Assembly (NCBI GenBank): GCA_027449865.1
Contig: DAIDKV010000017.1
Location: 1-39,851 of the forward strand
Direction: 5' to 3'
From: Planctomycetales bacterium
GTDB taxonomy: Bacteria; Planctomycetota; Planctomycetia; Isosphaerales; Isosphaeraceae
DNA length: 39,851 nt
This document shows positions 9,155 to 16,497 of this stretch, in pieces (within the stretch, counting starts at the first letter, position 1; each line of letters starts with the position of its first letter). The notes under the pieces are model-generated. The model ran no database searches. It saw nothing but the letters and a program-made list of their open reading frames with translations, and was not told the DNA's origin. The position numbers were made by a program, and so were the translations under genes.

Positions 9155-9754
9155 ATGGCAACAAGAAAAGCGGACAAGGGAGCCAAGGATCGCCCGAAAA
9201 AGGGAGATCTGACTCGAAGGGCGTCTGGGAGATTCTTTCAGATTCAGGAGATCGAGCAGGACAAGGAATTGTCGTTGCCTGTAGCGGCGATGGAGTACGT
9301 CTGGCTCTACGATCATCGTCGGGGGATTTCTCTAAGAACGCTCGCGGAGCGGGATGGAGTGAGCATCGAGCGAGTGAAGTTTGGTCTGGATCGAGCGAAG
9401 GCACTGGAGATTCGATGCTCCGGTGAAGAGGAGCCCGGAAATTCGGGTCGCCGCGACGAGTCGGAGTTTGCGTTGATCCCGCTTTTCCCGATTGGTTCAT
9501 TCACACCGCAGTCCAGTTGTGCGCACCGCGAGCCCATTGAGAAGGGCTCACGGTTCTGCTGCATGGTCTGCCACGCGTCGGGGATGGATGATCATCCCGG
9601 ACTGCGGAGGGACCCGAAGCCGAAACGGACTTCTGGAGCCGCACCGGACCCGATGAAGGATATCGCCGTACCGGCCGTTGCGTCCAAGGCAGATCGTGCT
9701 GAGACGCGAAAACAGCGACGACGTCGTCAGTTCTCAAAGGTTGCCGTGGCATGA
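9155..9754 (+). CDS. Small protein with HTH-like segment and Cys/His motif, function unknown
   Basis: The 199-residue product has a strong ribosome binding site (GAGGTG five bases before ATG). Residues 1-25 are very basic. Residues 55-83 read like a helix-turn-helix of the sigma-factor region 4 kind (ISLRTLAERDGVSIERVKFGL), which would suit DNA binding. C122, H124, C136, C139 and H140 (the last three in CCMVCH) could hold a zinc ion. The last 20 residues are again basic. It lies just left of the phage-type genes and could belong to either side. A regulatory role is possible but is only an inference from the HTH-like stretch. Confidence 0.65.
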   Translation: MATRKADKGAKDRPKKGDLTRRASGRFFQIQEIEQDKELSLPVAAMEYVWLYDHRRGISLRTLAERDGVSIERVKFGLDRAKALEIRCSGEEEPGNSGRRDESEFALIPLFPIGSFTPQSSCAHREPIEKGSRFCCMVCHASGMDDHPGLRRDPKPKRTSGAAPDPMKDIAVPAVASKADRAETRKQRRRRQFSKVAVA

Positions 9755-10052
9755 GCAGGCCAACCTTCTCTACCTGACCGAAGATTTTCCCCGGGCTTCC
9801 GGCGTCGGGTCCAGCAATCCCCTCTGACCAACGCCGCCACGCCCTCCACCCCTCGGTGTCCCTTCCTGGATCAGGTTTGACCCCGATGGTTCCCCTTCCG
9901 CGGGAAAGGTCGTGGTCACGACCGATCTGCAAACACACGCACGCGTTCCCGTTACAGAGGCCCCCGCGCGACAGGATCGTTCCCGATCGATGGTCGAGGG
10001 CCGTCGCGATCGCGGACTGCCTGTCGCTCCAGATCTATCGAGGTGTTCGACG
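9755..10052. other. Spacer before the phage-type cluster
   Basis: These 298 bases mark the change from chromosomal-type to phage-type genes. An open frame starting at 9912 enters the next gene, but the upstream part looks non-coding. Repeated CGATCG and GATCG words occur around 9979-10040. No attachment site, integrase or tRNA was seen here, and no promoter was convincing. Confidence 0.4.
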
Positions 10053-10490
10053 ATGGCGATCAGTGGAATTCGGGATCTGATCCCGAGCCCGCGCACGTTC
10101 CTGTCGGTCGGGCTATCGAGCCTGCTGGGGGGCGCTGTGGCGATCGGTGTGTCATGGCACATGCGCGGTCCGGAGGGGCCTCCTGGCCCTCCTCGGGATC
10201 CGCGTTTTGTCTCGATCGGGCGAGCGTATCTGCCCGAACTGGGAAAGGCCTACGCCGCAGCCTGGGAGGAGGGGGCGCGTGCCCTCGATTCCGGCCAACC
10301 GGTCTCTGCGGCGATTGCGGCCGTGGGCCGGGCGTGGGACACGAATCGAGCCCGCCTGTTTGATCGGATGGCGACCCCCGAATTTACCGGGATCGTGCCG
10401 GAATCGCGGCGGGACGCCGATGTCACCGCGCAGCAGCGCGGGGCCCTGGCTGCCGCCTGGCGTGGCTTCGCTGCTGGCCTCGACAAGTGA
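10053..10490 (+). CDS. Small single-pass membrane protein at the start of the phage cluster
   Basis: The product has 145 residues with one hydrophobic segment at about 13-32 (FLSVGLSSLLGGAVAIGVSW), a short collagen-like GPEGPPGPP stretch, and then a soluble helical Ala/Arg-rich domain. The ATG at 10053 has GAGGTG eight bases upstream. The in-frame ATG at 9912 is rejected because its extra 47 residues look non-coding. No family is recognised. A membrane protein just before a peptidase and more small membrane proteins would fit a lysis or entry module, but this rests on context only. Confidence 0.65.
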   Translation: MAISGIRDLIPSPRTFLSVGLSSLLGGAVAIGVSWHMRGPEGPPGPPRDPRFVSIGRAYLPELGKAYAAAWEEGARALDSGQPVSAAIAAVGRAWDTNRARLFDRMATPEFTGIVPESRRDADVTAQQRGALAAAWRGFAAGLDK

Positions 10491-10599
10491 CTCCCCCCCT
10501 CCAATGGACTGAGCTCGAGAAGCCGGCCGGCACCCCCGGACGATCCGGCACCGGCCTCACTCCTGCTTCCATTCCCCGATCTCGAGACCCGAGGGATCC

Positions 10600-11499
10600 A
10601 TGAGCGAAGACACATCGCTTCAACATCTATTGGGATGGCGAGGAGTGGATGATGTCCAGCGATCGTTCGCCGGACAGTTTTCCCCTCTTGCAGTCGCCGC
10701 GCCTCGCCTGATGGGCGGCCCGTCAGATTCGCAGCCGATTCTGCTGTACAAGGCCTGGCGCGACGTGCTGGGCAAGGATCCGGAGTACCCGTCGCAGCAG
10801 ATCGGCGACTGTGTCTCGTTTGGGCACGGGCACGGCAACGACTTGCTCCAGTGCGTGGAGATCAGTCTGGGGGAGCCGGCGATCTACCGGGAAACGGACA
10901 CTGAATTCATCTACGCGACGTCGAGGGAGGTTGCGGGCATTCTGGGTCGCCAGGACGGTTCGTACGGCGCCGCTGCCGTCAAGGCCATGATGACGGTCGG
11001 CATGGTCAGCCGAGCGATGCTGGGAAGTGATGGGACATACTCCGGGCAGCGAGCCAAAGCTTGGGGGCTTTCGGGTGCTCCCGAGGCCGTCAAGGCTGAG
11101 GCCGCTCCTTTCAAGCTGGGTTCCGCGGCGCAGGTCACGACATGGGACGAGCTTGTCGGTGCCGTGCGGAACGGCTATCCGGTCACGATCTGCACGGCGC
11201 AAGGTTTCACGCTGGAGCGAGATGGTGATGGTTTCTGCCGGGCCCGAGGTCGCTGGGGCCACTGCATGTTTATCGCTGGCGTCCGATTTGACCGGCCTGG
11301 TGCCTGCATTATCCAGAGCTGGGGCCCCGCCACCCCGACCGGCCCGAGGGGTCTTGACCAGCCGAGTTTCTCGTTCTGGGCGGATCAATCGGTCATTGAG
11401 CGGATACTTGGCGAGGGGGATAGTTGGGCCCTGTCGAAGTCGCCGGCGTTCGAGGAGCGCGAGCTCCCTCCGGCCTGGAAGTACCACGACGCCGCCTAA
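10600..11499 (+). CDS. Papain-like cysteine peptidase, candidate endolysin or virion peptidase
   Basis: The 299-residue product has the order of motifs seen in papain-fold peptidases. A nucleophile motif PSQQIGDCVSFG places Gln66/67 before Cys71. A His motif GRWGHCMFIAGV has His221. IIQSWG at 237-242 occupies the place of the usual NSWG, with Gln239 where Asn is normal. It has no signal peptide. GAGGG lies seven bases before the ATG. In phages, papain-like domains can cut peptide bonds in peptidoglycan stems or process virion proteins. The small membrane proteins that follow suggest lysis. No lysozyme, amidase or other wall hydrolase is seen in the cluster, so this is its best endolysin candidate. 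The Gln-for-Asn change leaves activity open. Confidence 0.65.
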   Translation: MSEDTSLQHLLGWRGVDDVQRSFAGQFSPLAVAAPRLMGGPSDSQPILLYKAWRDVLGKDPEYPSQQIGDCVSFGHGHGNDLLQCVEISLGEPAIYRETDTEFIYATSREVAGILGRQDGSYGAAAVKAMMTVGMVSRAMLGSDGTYSGQRAKAWGLSGAPEAVKAEAAPFKLGSAAQVTTWDELVGAVRNGYPVTICTAQGFTLERDGDGFCRARGRWGHCMFIAGVRFDRPGACIIQSWGPATPTGPRGLDQPSFSFWADQSVIERILGEGDSWALSKSPAFEERELPPAWKYHDAA

Positions 11500-11649
11500 A
11501 TGTCCCGGGTCTTCGGTCCTGAGTCCCTGGCGGTTCCGATTCGCCTCGCGAACTCGGTCGTCGCTGTATGGCGTCGACTCGCCGCGATCTCGAAGAGGAT
11601 CGGCCTGGAATAGCGATCGAATCATAAATACAGGGACAGAGGACACTAT

Positions 11650-12165
11650 ATGAACGGCCCGTTTTTACTCGCTCAAGCTGCCGCGAATGTCGACCCGAAC
11701 GCGATAGGGGTTTCGGTCACAAGCCTGATCGGCTCCCTGGGGGCGGCTGGCGCGGCCGTCGCGGTCACTTATTACTTTCTCGGCTTTCTCCGCACCGAGG
11801 GGGAGAAGCAGGACCGCATCTTCACGGAATTCCGAGACTACCACGCCGAGTCGCAAAAGAAGTTTCAGGACCAGCTCGAGCGGCTCGCCGACCGCCAGGA
11901 GCAATTCCAGCGCGGTGTGCAGGATCAGGTCTCGCGGATGTCCGAGGCCCAAAACACATTGCTCCGCGACTGCATCCTGGCGATGAAGAGCATGGAAAAG
12001 ACCCTGGACAATTCGACGGCCACGGTCCACGGTGTCGAGAAATCCATTGGGGCTCTCCAGGTATCCATGAACGGCATTGACGTTATGATCCGGCGAATGT
12101 TCGAGGCTGGGGTGGATTCGAAAAAGACGTCTCCGTCATCCGTGCTCAGGGAGATATCGTCGTGA
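11650..12165 (+). CDS. Membrane-anchored coiled-coil protein, holin-like or spanin-like
   Basis: The 171-residue product has one hydrophobic segment at about residues 21-46 (ending VAVTYYFLGFL), followed by charged, heptad-like helix from 50 to about 150 with many Gln, Glu and Lys. AGGACA stands before the ATG. The stop overlaps the GTG start of the next gene by four bases, so translation is probably coupled. One membrane pass plus a coiled coil suits a holin-antiholin, spanin or other lysis accessory, but no family is recognised. Confidence 0.65.
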   Translation: MNGPFLLAQAAANVDPNAIGVSVTSLIGSLGAAGAAVAVTYYFLGFLRTEGEKQDRIFTEFRDYHAESQKKFQDQLERLADRQEQFQRGVQDQVSRMSEAQNTLLRDCILAMKSMEKTLDNSTATVHGVEKSIGALQVSMNGIDVMIRRMFEAGVDSKKTSPSSVLREISS

Positions 12166-12464
12166 ATCACACCCATCGAGGATCGCTGCTCTTGATCGTC
12201 GCCGGAGTGCTGTTGCTGCTAGCGGTGGTGGCCTATCTGATCCACGACGCAGAGACACACTCCTTCCACATGGAGGCGTCCGCGGAGCGGCAATCCCTCG
12301 ATGCCCAAACCCGGCAATCGATCGCCGAGATGAAGACGCTGCGGGAAATGAACGATCAGATGCAATTGGAACGGCAGGACCTCCTGGATCGCAACCAGGA
12401 GATTCTCGAGTCGCTCAAACGGTTCGAGGCCCTACTCGGTGACAGACCAATGAGCCGGCCGTGA
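12162..12464 (+). CDS. Small membrane protein with coiled coil
   Basis: The start is GTG at 12162, inside the GTGA overlap with the preceding stop. The 100-residue product has a strong hydrophobic segment at about 9-27 (LLLIVAGVLLLLAVVAYLI) and a Gln/Glu/Met-rich helical tail. Its topology mirrors the gene before it, so the pair may act together in the membrane, for instance as two-component spanin-like or holin-like factors. This is inference from topology and order. Confidence 0.6.
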   Translation: MNHTHRGSLLLIVAGVLLLLAVVAYLIHDAETHSFHMEASAERQSLDAQTRQSIAEMKTLREMNDQMQLERQDLLDRNQEILESLKRFEALLGDRPMSRP

Positions 12465-12513
12465 GGGCGGGCCGGCGCACGCGATTTCCACGAAATTCAA
12501 GTGAGGTACGTCC

Positions 12514-12780
12514 ATGAATCTGACCGCGATTATGCTGTTGATCTTCGGCGAGGTCCGAGCCCTTTCTCCCATTGCCCTGGCCGTTCTTTCGGGGCTGGGA
12601 ATGATTCTGACGAAGAGCCTGGGCTGGGGAATCTCCGAGCTTTTCCAGGCACTCTCGATCGTCTTCAGCGGACTGAGTGCTTTTGTGATTAAAAAGTCAA
12701 TGATCGAACTCTCCGCGGTGACTTCGGCGTTGTCCGCGCCGACGGGCGGCAAGAGTGAGGTCCCTGCGACCGGAAGTTAA
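12514..12780 (+). CDS. Small two-pass membrane protein, holin candidate
   Basis: The 88-residue product has hydrophobic segments at about 4-34 and 44-62, the second ending in KK. The size and two-pass layout are typical of holins, which form the membrane holes that release endolysins. GAGGT stands eight bases before the ATG. It follows two other small membrane proteins and the papain-like peptidase. No specific holin family is recognised. Confidence 0.6.
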   Translation: MNLTAIMLLIFGEVRALSPIALAVLSGLGMILTKSLGWGISELFQALSIVFSGLSAFVIKKSMIELSAVTSALSAPTGGKSEVPATGS

Positions 12781-12786
12781 CGGGCC

Positions 12787-12843
12787 GGGGGGCTCGCCCA
12801 GTTCCCAGCGGCCACCGCCGCGAGATAAGGTGGCGAGCCCCCC
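12787..12843 (+). promoter_or_regulatory. Perfect 12-bp stem with a competing inner stem, upstream of a small membrane gene
   Basis: Bases 12787-12798 (GGGGGGCTCGCC) pair perfectly with 12832-12843. A second stem, 12811-12816 with 12829-12834, shares bases 12832-12834 with the first, so the two cannot form together completely. There is no T-run behind it, so it is not a standard terminator. It ends five bases before the GGAGAG ribosome binding site of the next gene. An mRNA stability, processing or translation-control role is an inference. Confidence 0.5.
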
Positions 12844-12861
12844 ACCTGGAGAGAAGCGACG

Positions 12862-13044
12862 ATGGCGATCCCAGGGGTCACCGTCGGCACCTGGATCGGC
12901 GTGACGAGGGGAGACGGGAAGATGCGACTGCGATACGCCTGGGGCGATCTGCCGTTCCTGTTGCTGGGGGTTGTGCTGCTGATCCCGCTATGTATTCAAC
13001 TGGCTGAGATCGTCATCGACTTCATCACCTCCACTGAGTTCTAA
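12862..13044 (+). CDS. Small membrane protein of 60 residues
   Basis: One hydrophobic segment (about 30-54, LPFLLLGVVLLIPLCIQLAEIVI) fills the second half. GGAGAG precedes the ATG by about nine bases. The stop lies four bases before the portal gene start. No family is recognised. It is the fifth small membrane protein in this stretch and probably belongs with the others. Confidence 0.5.
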   Translation: MAIPGVTVGTWIGVTRGDGKMRLRYAWGDLPFLLLGVVLLIPLCIQLAEIVIDFITSTEF

Positions 13045-13048
13045 TGCC

Positions 13049-14938
13049 ATGACGCCGGACTGGCCCCAACAGACGATGCTTCCTCCGCCCGGAGGCGACG
13101 GCCGTCGCAACGGGCGGCCGGTCGAGCCTGACCTCGACGGCCCCGCGATCGTCCGGCGGCGACACGTAGATTGGGTCGAACACCAGATCCGATGGCGTTG
13201 GCTTCTCGACTCGTTCGAGGGAGGCGATCGCTACCGGAACGCAATCTACGGTCCTGACCGGCGGGGGTTACCGTGCCGGAACCTGTATCGTCACAAACGT
13301 GAGTATCCCGACCCCCAAACTTTCCCCAACGTCTATCAGGGCTTCGCGGGGTTCCTCGGGTCGGTCAACGTCCAGGCCCCGGACGCCTCCTACGGACCGT
13401 ATCCAGGGATGCTCGGAGCCGACCCGGCCGCGACAGCCCAGGACGACGATTACGAGTATCGCCGCAGCCGGACGCCGATCCCCGAGTTTGTCGCCGAGGC
13501 CGCTGGAATTCACCTCGCGAAAGTTTATGACCAGGAAGTGCGTCGCGAGGGGCCCGAAGATTTGATGTCGTGGTGGAACGACGTAGACGGACGTGGCACG
13601 CCGATCGACGACTGGATGCGCGAAACGGCCGCGCCTCTTTTAATGGTTCTCGGCTGTCTTGACGTCTGCCTGGACCACCCCAAGGCTCCTCCCGGCGAGA
13701 CAATCGAGACTCGTGCCGACGAATTACGGCTGGGCCTGGATCGCTGTGTCGCCAGCTACATTCTGCCGCAAAACATGGTCTGGTGGCGGCTGGATCCTGC
13801 CGGACGGTATGTCGAGTGCCTGGTCCGCGAGTACGTCGATCCTTCGGAGCGAATGGACCGGGATGAACGAGGCAACGCGATCGACCCGGACGCTCCAGGA
13901 GAGGCGGGTGAGGCCTGGCGGCGTGACTACGTCCGTTGGCGGCTCTGGCGGCGCGACGAGTCGATTCTGTTCTCGAACGCGGGTGAAGTGCTCGAGCGGA
14001 TGTCGCATACGTTTGGCTGCATTCCCATCATCCGCCTGGTCGATTTCCCCAAGCACCGGACGCCGCACATTGGCAAGAGTCGATACGAAGGCATCGCGGA
14101 ATACCAGCGCGAGTACTACAATCGCGACAGCGAGTTGATCCTCAGCGACACGCTTCAGGCCCACCCGTTCCTCTCGGGGGCAGAGGACTTCTGCAAGTCC
14201 GACAACACGCTCTCGGTCGGGCCTGGTTACATCCTCCCGATGAAGAAGAACGCCGAGGGGAACGGCTATCAGGGGTGGGAATTTGTTAGCCCGCCCAAGG
14301 ATCCGGCCGAGTCCATCCGGAAGAACAAACAGGACATCATCGATTTGAAGGATCGACTGGCGTGCCTGTCGAAGCCAGCCGGGGTCGTCTCCGGGAGAAC
14401 CACCTCGCAATCAGGAATCTCCAAGCAGCTCGATGCGACGACCGGTCACAAGCTGCTGGTCTCGATCGCCAAGTCGCTGGCGAAGGCTGAGCGGCAGCTC
14501 GCTGAATATGCGGCCGTTGTCCTGCGCAACCGACCGCTGGGCCGAGACGAGCGAGCCCAGATCAAGGTGATCTACCCGGCGCGGTTCGACCTATTCGCGG
14601 CCTCGGAGATGACGGAGAACCTGCTCCAGCTCCAGAAGGCCCTCGCCGCGACTGGGGAGGCTCCTGAGACCGAACGGGAGATGCTCCAGACGATCATCCG
14701 CCAGACGCTCCTGGGTCTGAGCGACGCGGATTACCGTCGCCTCGACGAGGAGATTACACGGATGGTCGCGAGCAAATCACGGTTAAAGGAGAAGCTTGTC
14801 CCGATCGGTCCAGAGGGAGTTACCTCACACATCGAGGCAATGGAGGGCCCGGGCTCGGCTGAGCAGGCTGCGCAGGCCGACCCGACCGGGGTATCAGACG
14901 CCACGATGATCAGCAATATGATTCTAAGTGTTTCCTAG
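13049..14938 (+). CDS. Phage portal protein
   Basis: The portal forms the dodecameric ring at the capsid vertex through which DNA enters and leaves. The 629-residue product has the character of the SPP1/DUF4055 kind of portal. It has an N-terminal part with a Y(R)NAIYG and RHKREYPDP pattern, a central region rich in Trp and Tyr with repeated WRL and YV.W strands, the conserved-looking sequence GKSRYEGIAEYQREYYN, and a long helical C-terminal part containing QSGISKQLDATTGHKLL. Length and position before scaffold and major capsid genes agree. A large terminase gene normally precedes a portal gene; here the preceding genes are small membrane proteins. No strong ribosome binding site is visible, so translation may be coupled to the gene four bases upstream. 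Confidence 0.7.
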   Translation: MTPDWPQQTMLPPPGGDGRRNGRPVEPDLDGPAIVRRRHVDWVEHQIRWRWLLDSFEGGDRYRNAIYGPDRRGLPCRNLYRHKREYPDPQTFPNVYQGFAGFLGSVNVQAPDASYGPYPGMLGADPAATAQDDDYEYRRSRTPIPEFVAEAAGIHLAKVYDQEVRREGPEDLMSWWNDVDGRGTPIDDWMRETAAPLLMVLGCLDVCLDHPKAPPGETIETRADELRLGLDRCVASYILPQNMVWWRLDPAGRYVECLVREYVDPSERMDRDERGNAIDPDAPGEAGEAWRRDYVRWRLWRRDESILFSNAGEVLERMSHTFGCIPIIRLVDFPKHRTPHIGKSRYEGIAEYQREYYNRDSELILSDTLQAHPFLSGAEDFCKSDNTLSVGPGYILPMKKNAEGNGYQGWEFVSPPKDPAESIRKNKQDIIDLKDRLACLSKPAGVVSGRTTSQSGISKQLDATTGHKLLVSIAKSLAKAERQLAEYAAVVLRNRPLGRDERAQIKVIYPARFDLFAASEMTENLLQLQKALAATGEAPETEREMLQTIIRQTLLGLSDADYRRLDEEITRMVASKSRLKEKLVPIGPEGVTSHIEAMEGPGSAEQAAQADPTGVSDATMISNMILSVS

Positions 14939-14956
14939 TGACAATCGGTCATGATT

Positions 14957-14979
14957 GGCTCGCCTGTTTGAGGCGAGCC
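14957..14979 (+). promoter_or_regulatory. Perfect 9-bp hairpin just before a strong ribosome binding site
   Basis: GGCTCGCCT (14957-14965) pairs perfectly with 14971-14979 across a five-base loop. It is followed at once by GGAGGAG and the ATG at 14991. The GGCTCGCC stem core is the same as in the hairpin at 12787-12843. There is no T-run, so a role in mRNA processing or stability is more likely than termination. It also argues against starting the next gene upstream of the hairpin. Confidence 0.5.
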
Positions 14980-14990
14980 CGGAGGAGACC

Positions 14991-15218
14991 ATGCCGAACT
15001 TGACCGTGTCCCAGGCCCAGTGGCTCACTCTGATCTTCGTGATCCTCGCCACGTTGATGATCATCGGCTACGACGTACTGGCGATTCGCGCCTGGGGCGT
15101 GGAAGCCTCGATTTCCAGGGTGTTCCGGCGAGTGTTCGGGGCGAGTCCCACTCTCTTCGTCGCCACGGTGTTCTGGCTGGGGATTCTGGTGGGGCATATC
15201 TGGCTGCCCACGGAGTGA
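14991..15218 (+). CDS. Small two-pass membrane protein between portal and scaffold genes
   Basis: The 75-residue product has hydrophobic segments at about 10-32 (LIFVILATLMIIGYDVLAI) and 53-71 (FVATVFWLGILVGHIWL). Its ribosome binding site (GGAGGAG) is among the best in the window, which fixes the start at 14991 rather than the in-frame ATG at 14955. A membrane protein inside a head operon is unusual; it could be a lysis, exclusion or ejection factor. No family is recognised. Confidence 0.65.
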   Translation: MPNLTVSQAQWLTLIFVILATLMIIGYDVLAIRAWGVEASISRVFRRVFGASPTLFVATVFWLGILVGHIWLPTE

Positions 15219-15225
15219 ACCGACG

Positions 15226-15645
15226 ATGATCCCAATCCTGGCCATCGTGCTGGTTGCGCCGTCCTGGCCGTCGAACGGCGAAACCATCCGCGACGACCTC
15301 GTGCTGGCGCGAGCCGTTGAGGAATTCGTGATTGACACCCGGCCCGATCGAGGGCCTCCCGAACCGTATCGTGGACTGATCGATCGACTGGGTGCGCCAT
15401 TGTGGGGTGATCGCGAGGAAGCGTCCGAGGCGATGCGAGAAGCGTCGGCCGGGGACCCTCGATGGCTGTTCTGGGGCCGACGCCATCCCGATCCCGAGAT
15501 CCGACTCCGGTCAAACGCGATTCTTAGGCGTCTCTATCCATGCCAGGCCTGCAAGGGCGACGGTCGGTCGAGAAACTGGGATTCCTGGGCGTGCTGGGAC
15601 TGCCAGGGGACCGCGACGGCCTGGCCCTGGTCGATCTGGGACTGA
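15226..15645 (+). CDS. Small protein with a CxxC...CxxC zinc-ribbon-like C-terminus
   Basis: The 139-residue product begins with a short hydrophobic stretch (MIPILAIVLVAPSW) that may be a weak signal or membrane anchor. Its last 35 residues hold C106-x2-C109-x-G-x-G and C123-x2-C126-x-G, like one repeat of the DnaJ-type zinc ribbon. The middle is acidic and Arg-rich. It starts seven bases after the preceding stop and lies within the head operon. Function is unknown; a small zinc-binding accessory protein is the most that can be said. Confidence 0.6.
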   Translation: MIPILAIVLVAPSWPSNGETIRDDLVLARAVEEFVIDTRPDRGPPEPYRGLIDRLGAPLWGDREEASEAMREASAGDPRWLFWGRRHPDPEIRLRSNAILRRLYPCQACKGDGRSRNWDSWACWDCQGTATAWPWSIWD

Positions 15646-15681
15646 CCCTGAAGATTCTCACACGCGATTGAGGAACTGAAC

Positions 15682-16380
15682 ATGTCCGTCGAGAACCAGG
15701 GGGCCGCGACGACAACCGCCCCGTCTCCGACCACTCCACAGCAGACCGTGTCGATCCCACTGGAGCAACTCCAGGCCTTCACGAATATTCAGGCCCGCCT
15801 GGCCGAGATGGAGGCATCGCAGCACGCTCAACGTGAGGCGATCCAGCAGGAGCAGGCTCGGATCATGGCTCAGAAGGGCGATCTGGAAAACGCCCTCAAA
15901 CTGGCCCGCGAACAGGCCGAGCAGACGCTGAACTCCGAGCGACAGAAGTTCTCGCAGATCGAGGAGCGAGCCAAGCGGTTTGCCCTGGAGAACGAGATTT
16001 CGCGGGCCTTGACTCCGCACAACCTGGTCCAGGGCGGGGTTGAGCAGCTCACGCATCTCTGGCGGAGCCAGTTCGTGATTGATGCCCAAGGTGATTCGTT
16101 CTCGGTCAGGACACCGACGTTTCAGTCAGTAGGCGAGTTCGTCTCACAGCAGCTCACCCGCCCGGAATACGCCCATTTCCTCCGGGCGTCATCGCAGGGG
16201 GGGACGGCCTCGGGCCAACCGGTCCAGGCGACCCAGACCCCCCCCGCGAGTCCAGCCCCGACGGCCCAGCCCCGGAATATGGGCGAGGCCGTGATCTTGC
16301 ACATGCAGGGGCTCCAGAAGGCCCAGGGCGACTCCCGGACCAACCTCAGCCTGCCGATGGGCCTGCGAGTCGCCCGCTAA
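15682..16380 (+). CDS. Scaffold-like protein of the head operon
   Basis: The 232-residue product sits directly before the major capsid gene, the normal place for a capsid scaffolding protein. It has a Thr/Pro-rich N-terminus, a long charged Gln/Glu/Ala-rich coiled coil at about 27-110 (including QREAIQQEQARIMAQKG), a folded middle, a Pro/Thr/Ala linker near 180-200 and a short basic C-terminal segment. Scaffolds commonly have this helical form with a basic C-terminal capsid-binding tip. The call rests on position and composition. Confidence 0.6.
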   Translation: MSVENQGAATTTAPSPTTPQQTVSIPLEQLQAFTNIQARLAEMEASQHAQREAIQQEQARIMAQKGDLENALKLAREQAEQTLNSERQKFSQIEERAKRFALENEISRALTPHNLVQGGVEQLTHLWRSQFVIDAQGDSFSVRTPTFQSVGEFVSQQLTRPEYAHFLRASSQGGTASGQPVQATQTPPASPAPTAQPRNMGEAVILHMQGLQKAQGDSRTNLSLPMGLRVAR

Positions 16381-16423
16381 TCGAACGGCCTCAGCCCAAT
16401 CGCATTCCTCCGCTGAACCTTCA

Positions 16424-16480
16424 GGGCCTCGAGCCCGAGCCGGCCGCCCCACGCCCCGGGGCGAGAACCGCGAGCGGGGC
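16424..16480 (+). repeat. Structured 57-nt leader repeat, copy 1 (before the major capsid gene)
   Basis: This segment and 20313-20369 match at nearly all positions, including CTCGAGCCCGAGCCGGCCG or its one-base variant and GCCCCGGGGCGAGAACCG. It contains a GGGC/GCCC mini-hairpin and a GCCCC...GGGGC stem. It lies 18 bases before the major capsid start. The other copy lies 18 bases before another putative virion gene. Conserved non-coding sequence at equal spacing suggests a shared translation or mRNA-stability element. Confidence 0.7.
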
Positions 16481-16497
16481 AAAAGGTTCTTCCATCG

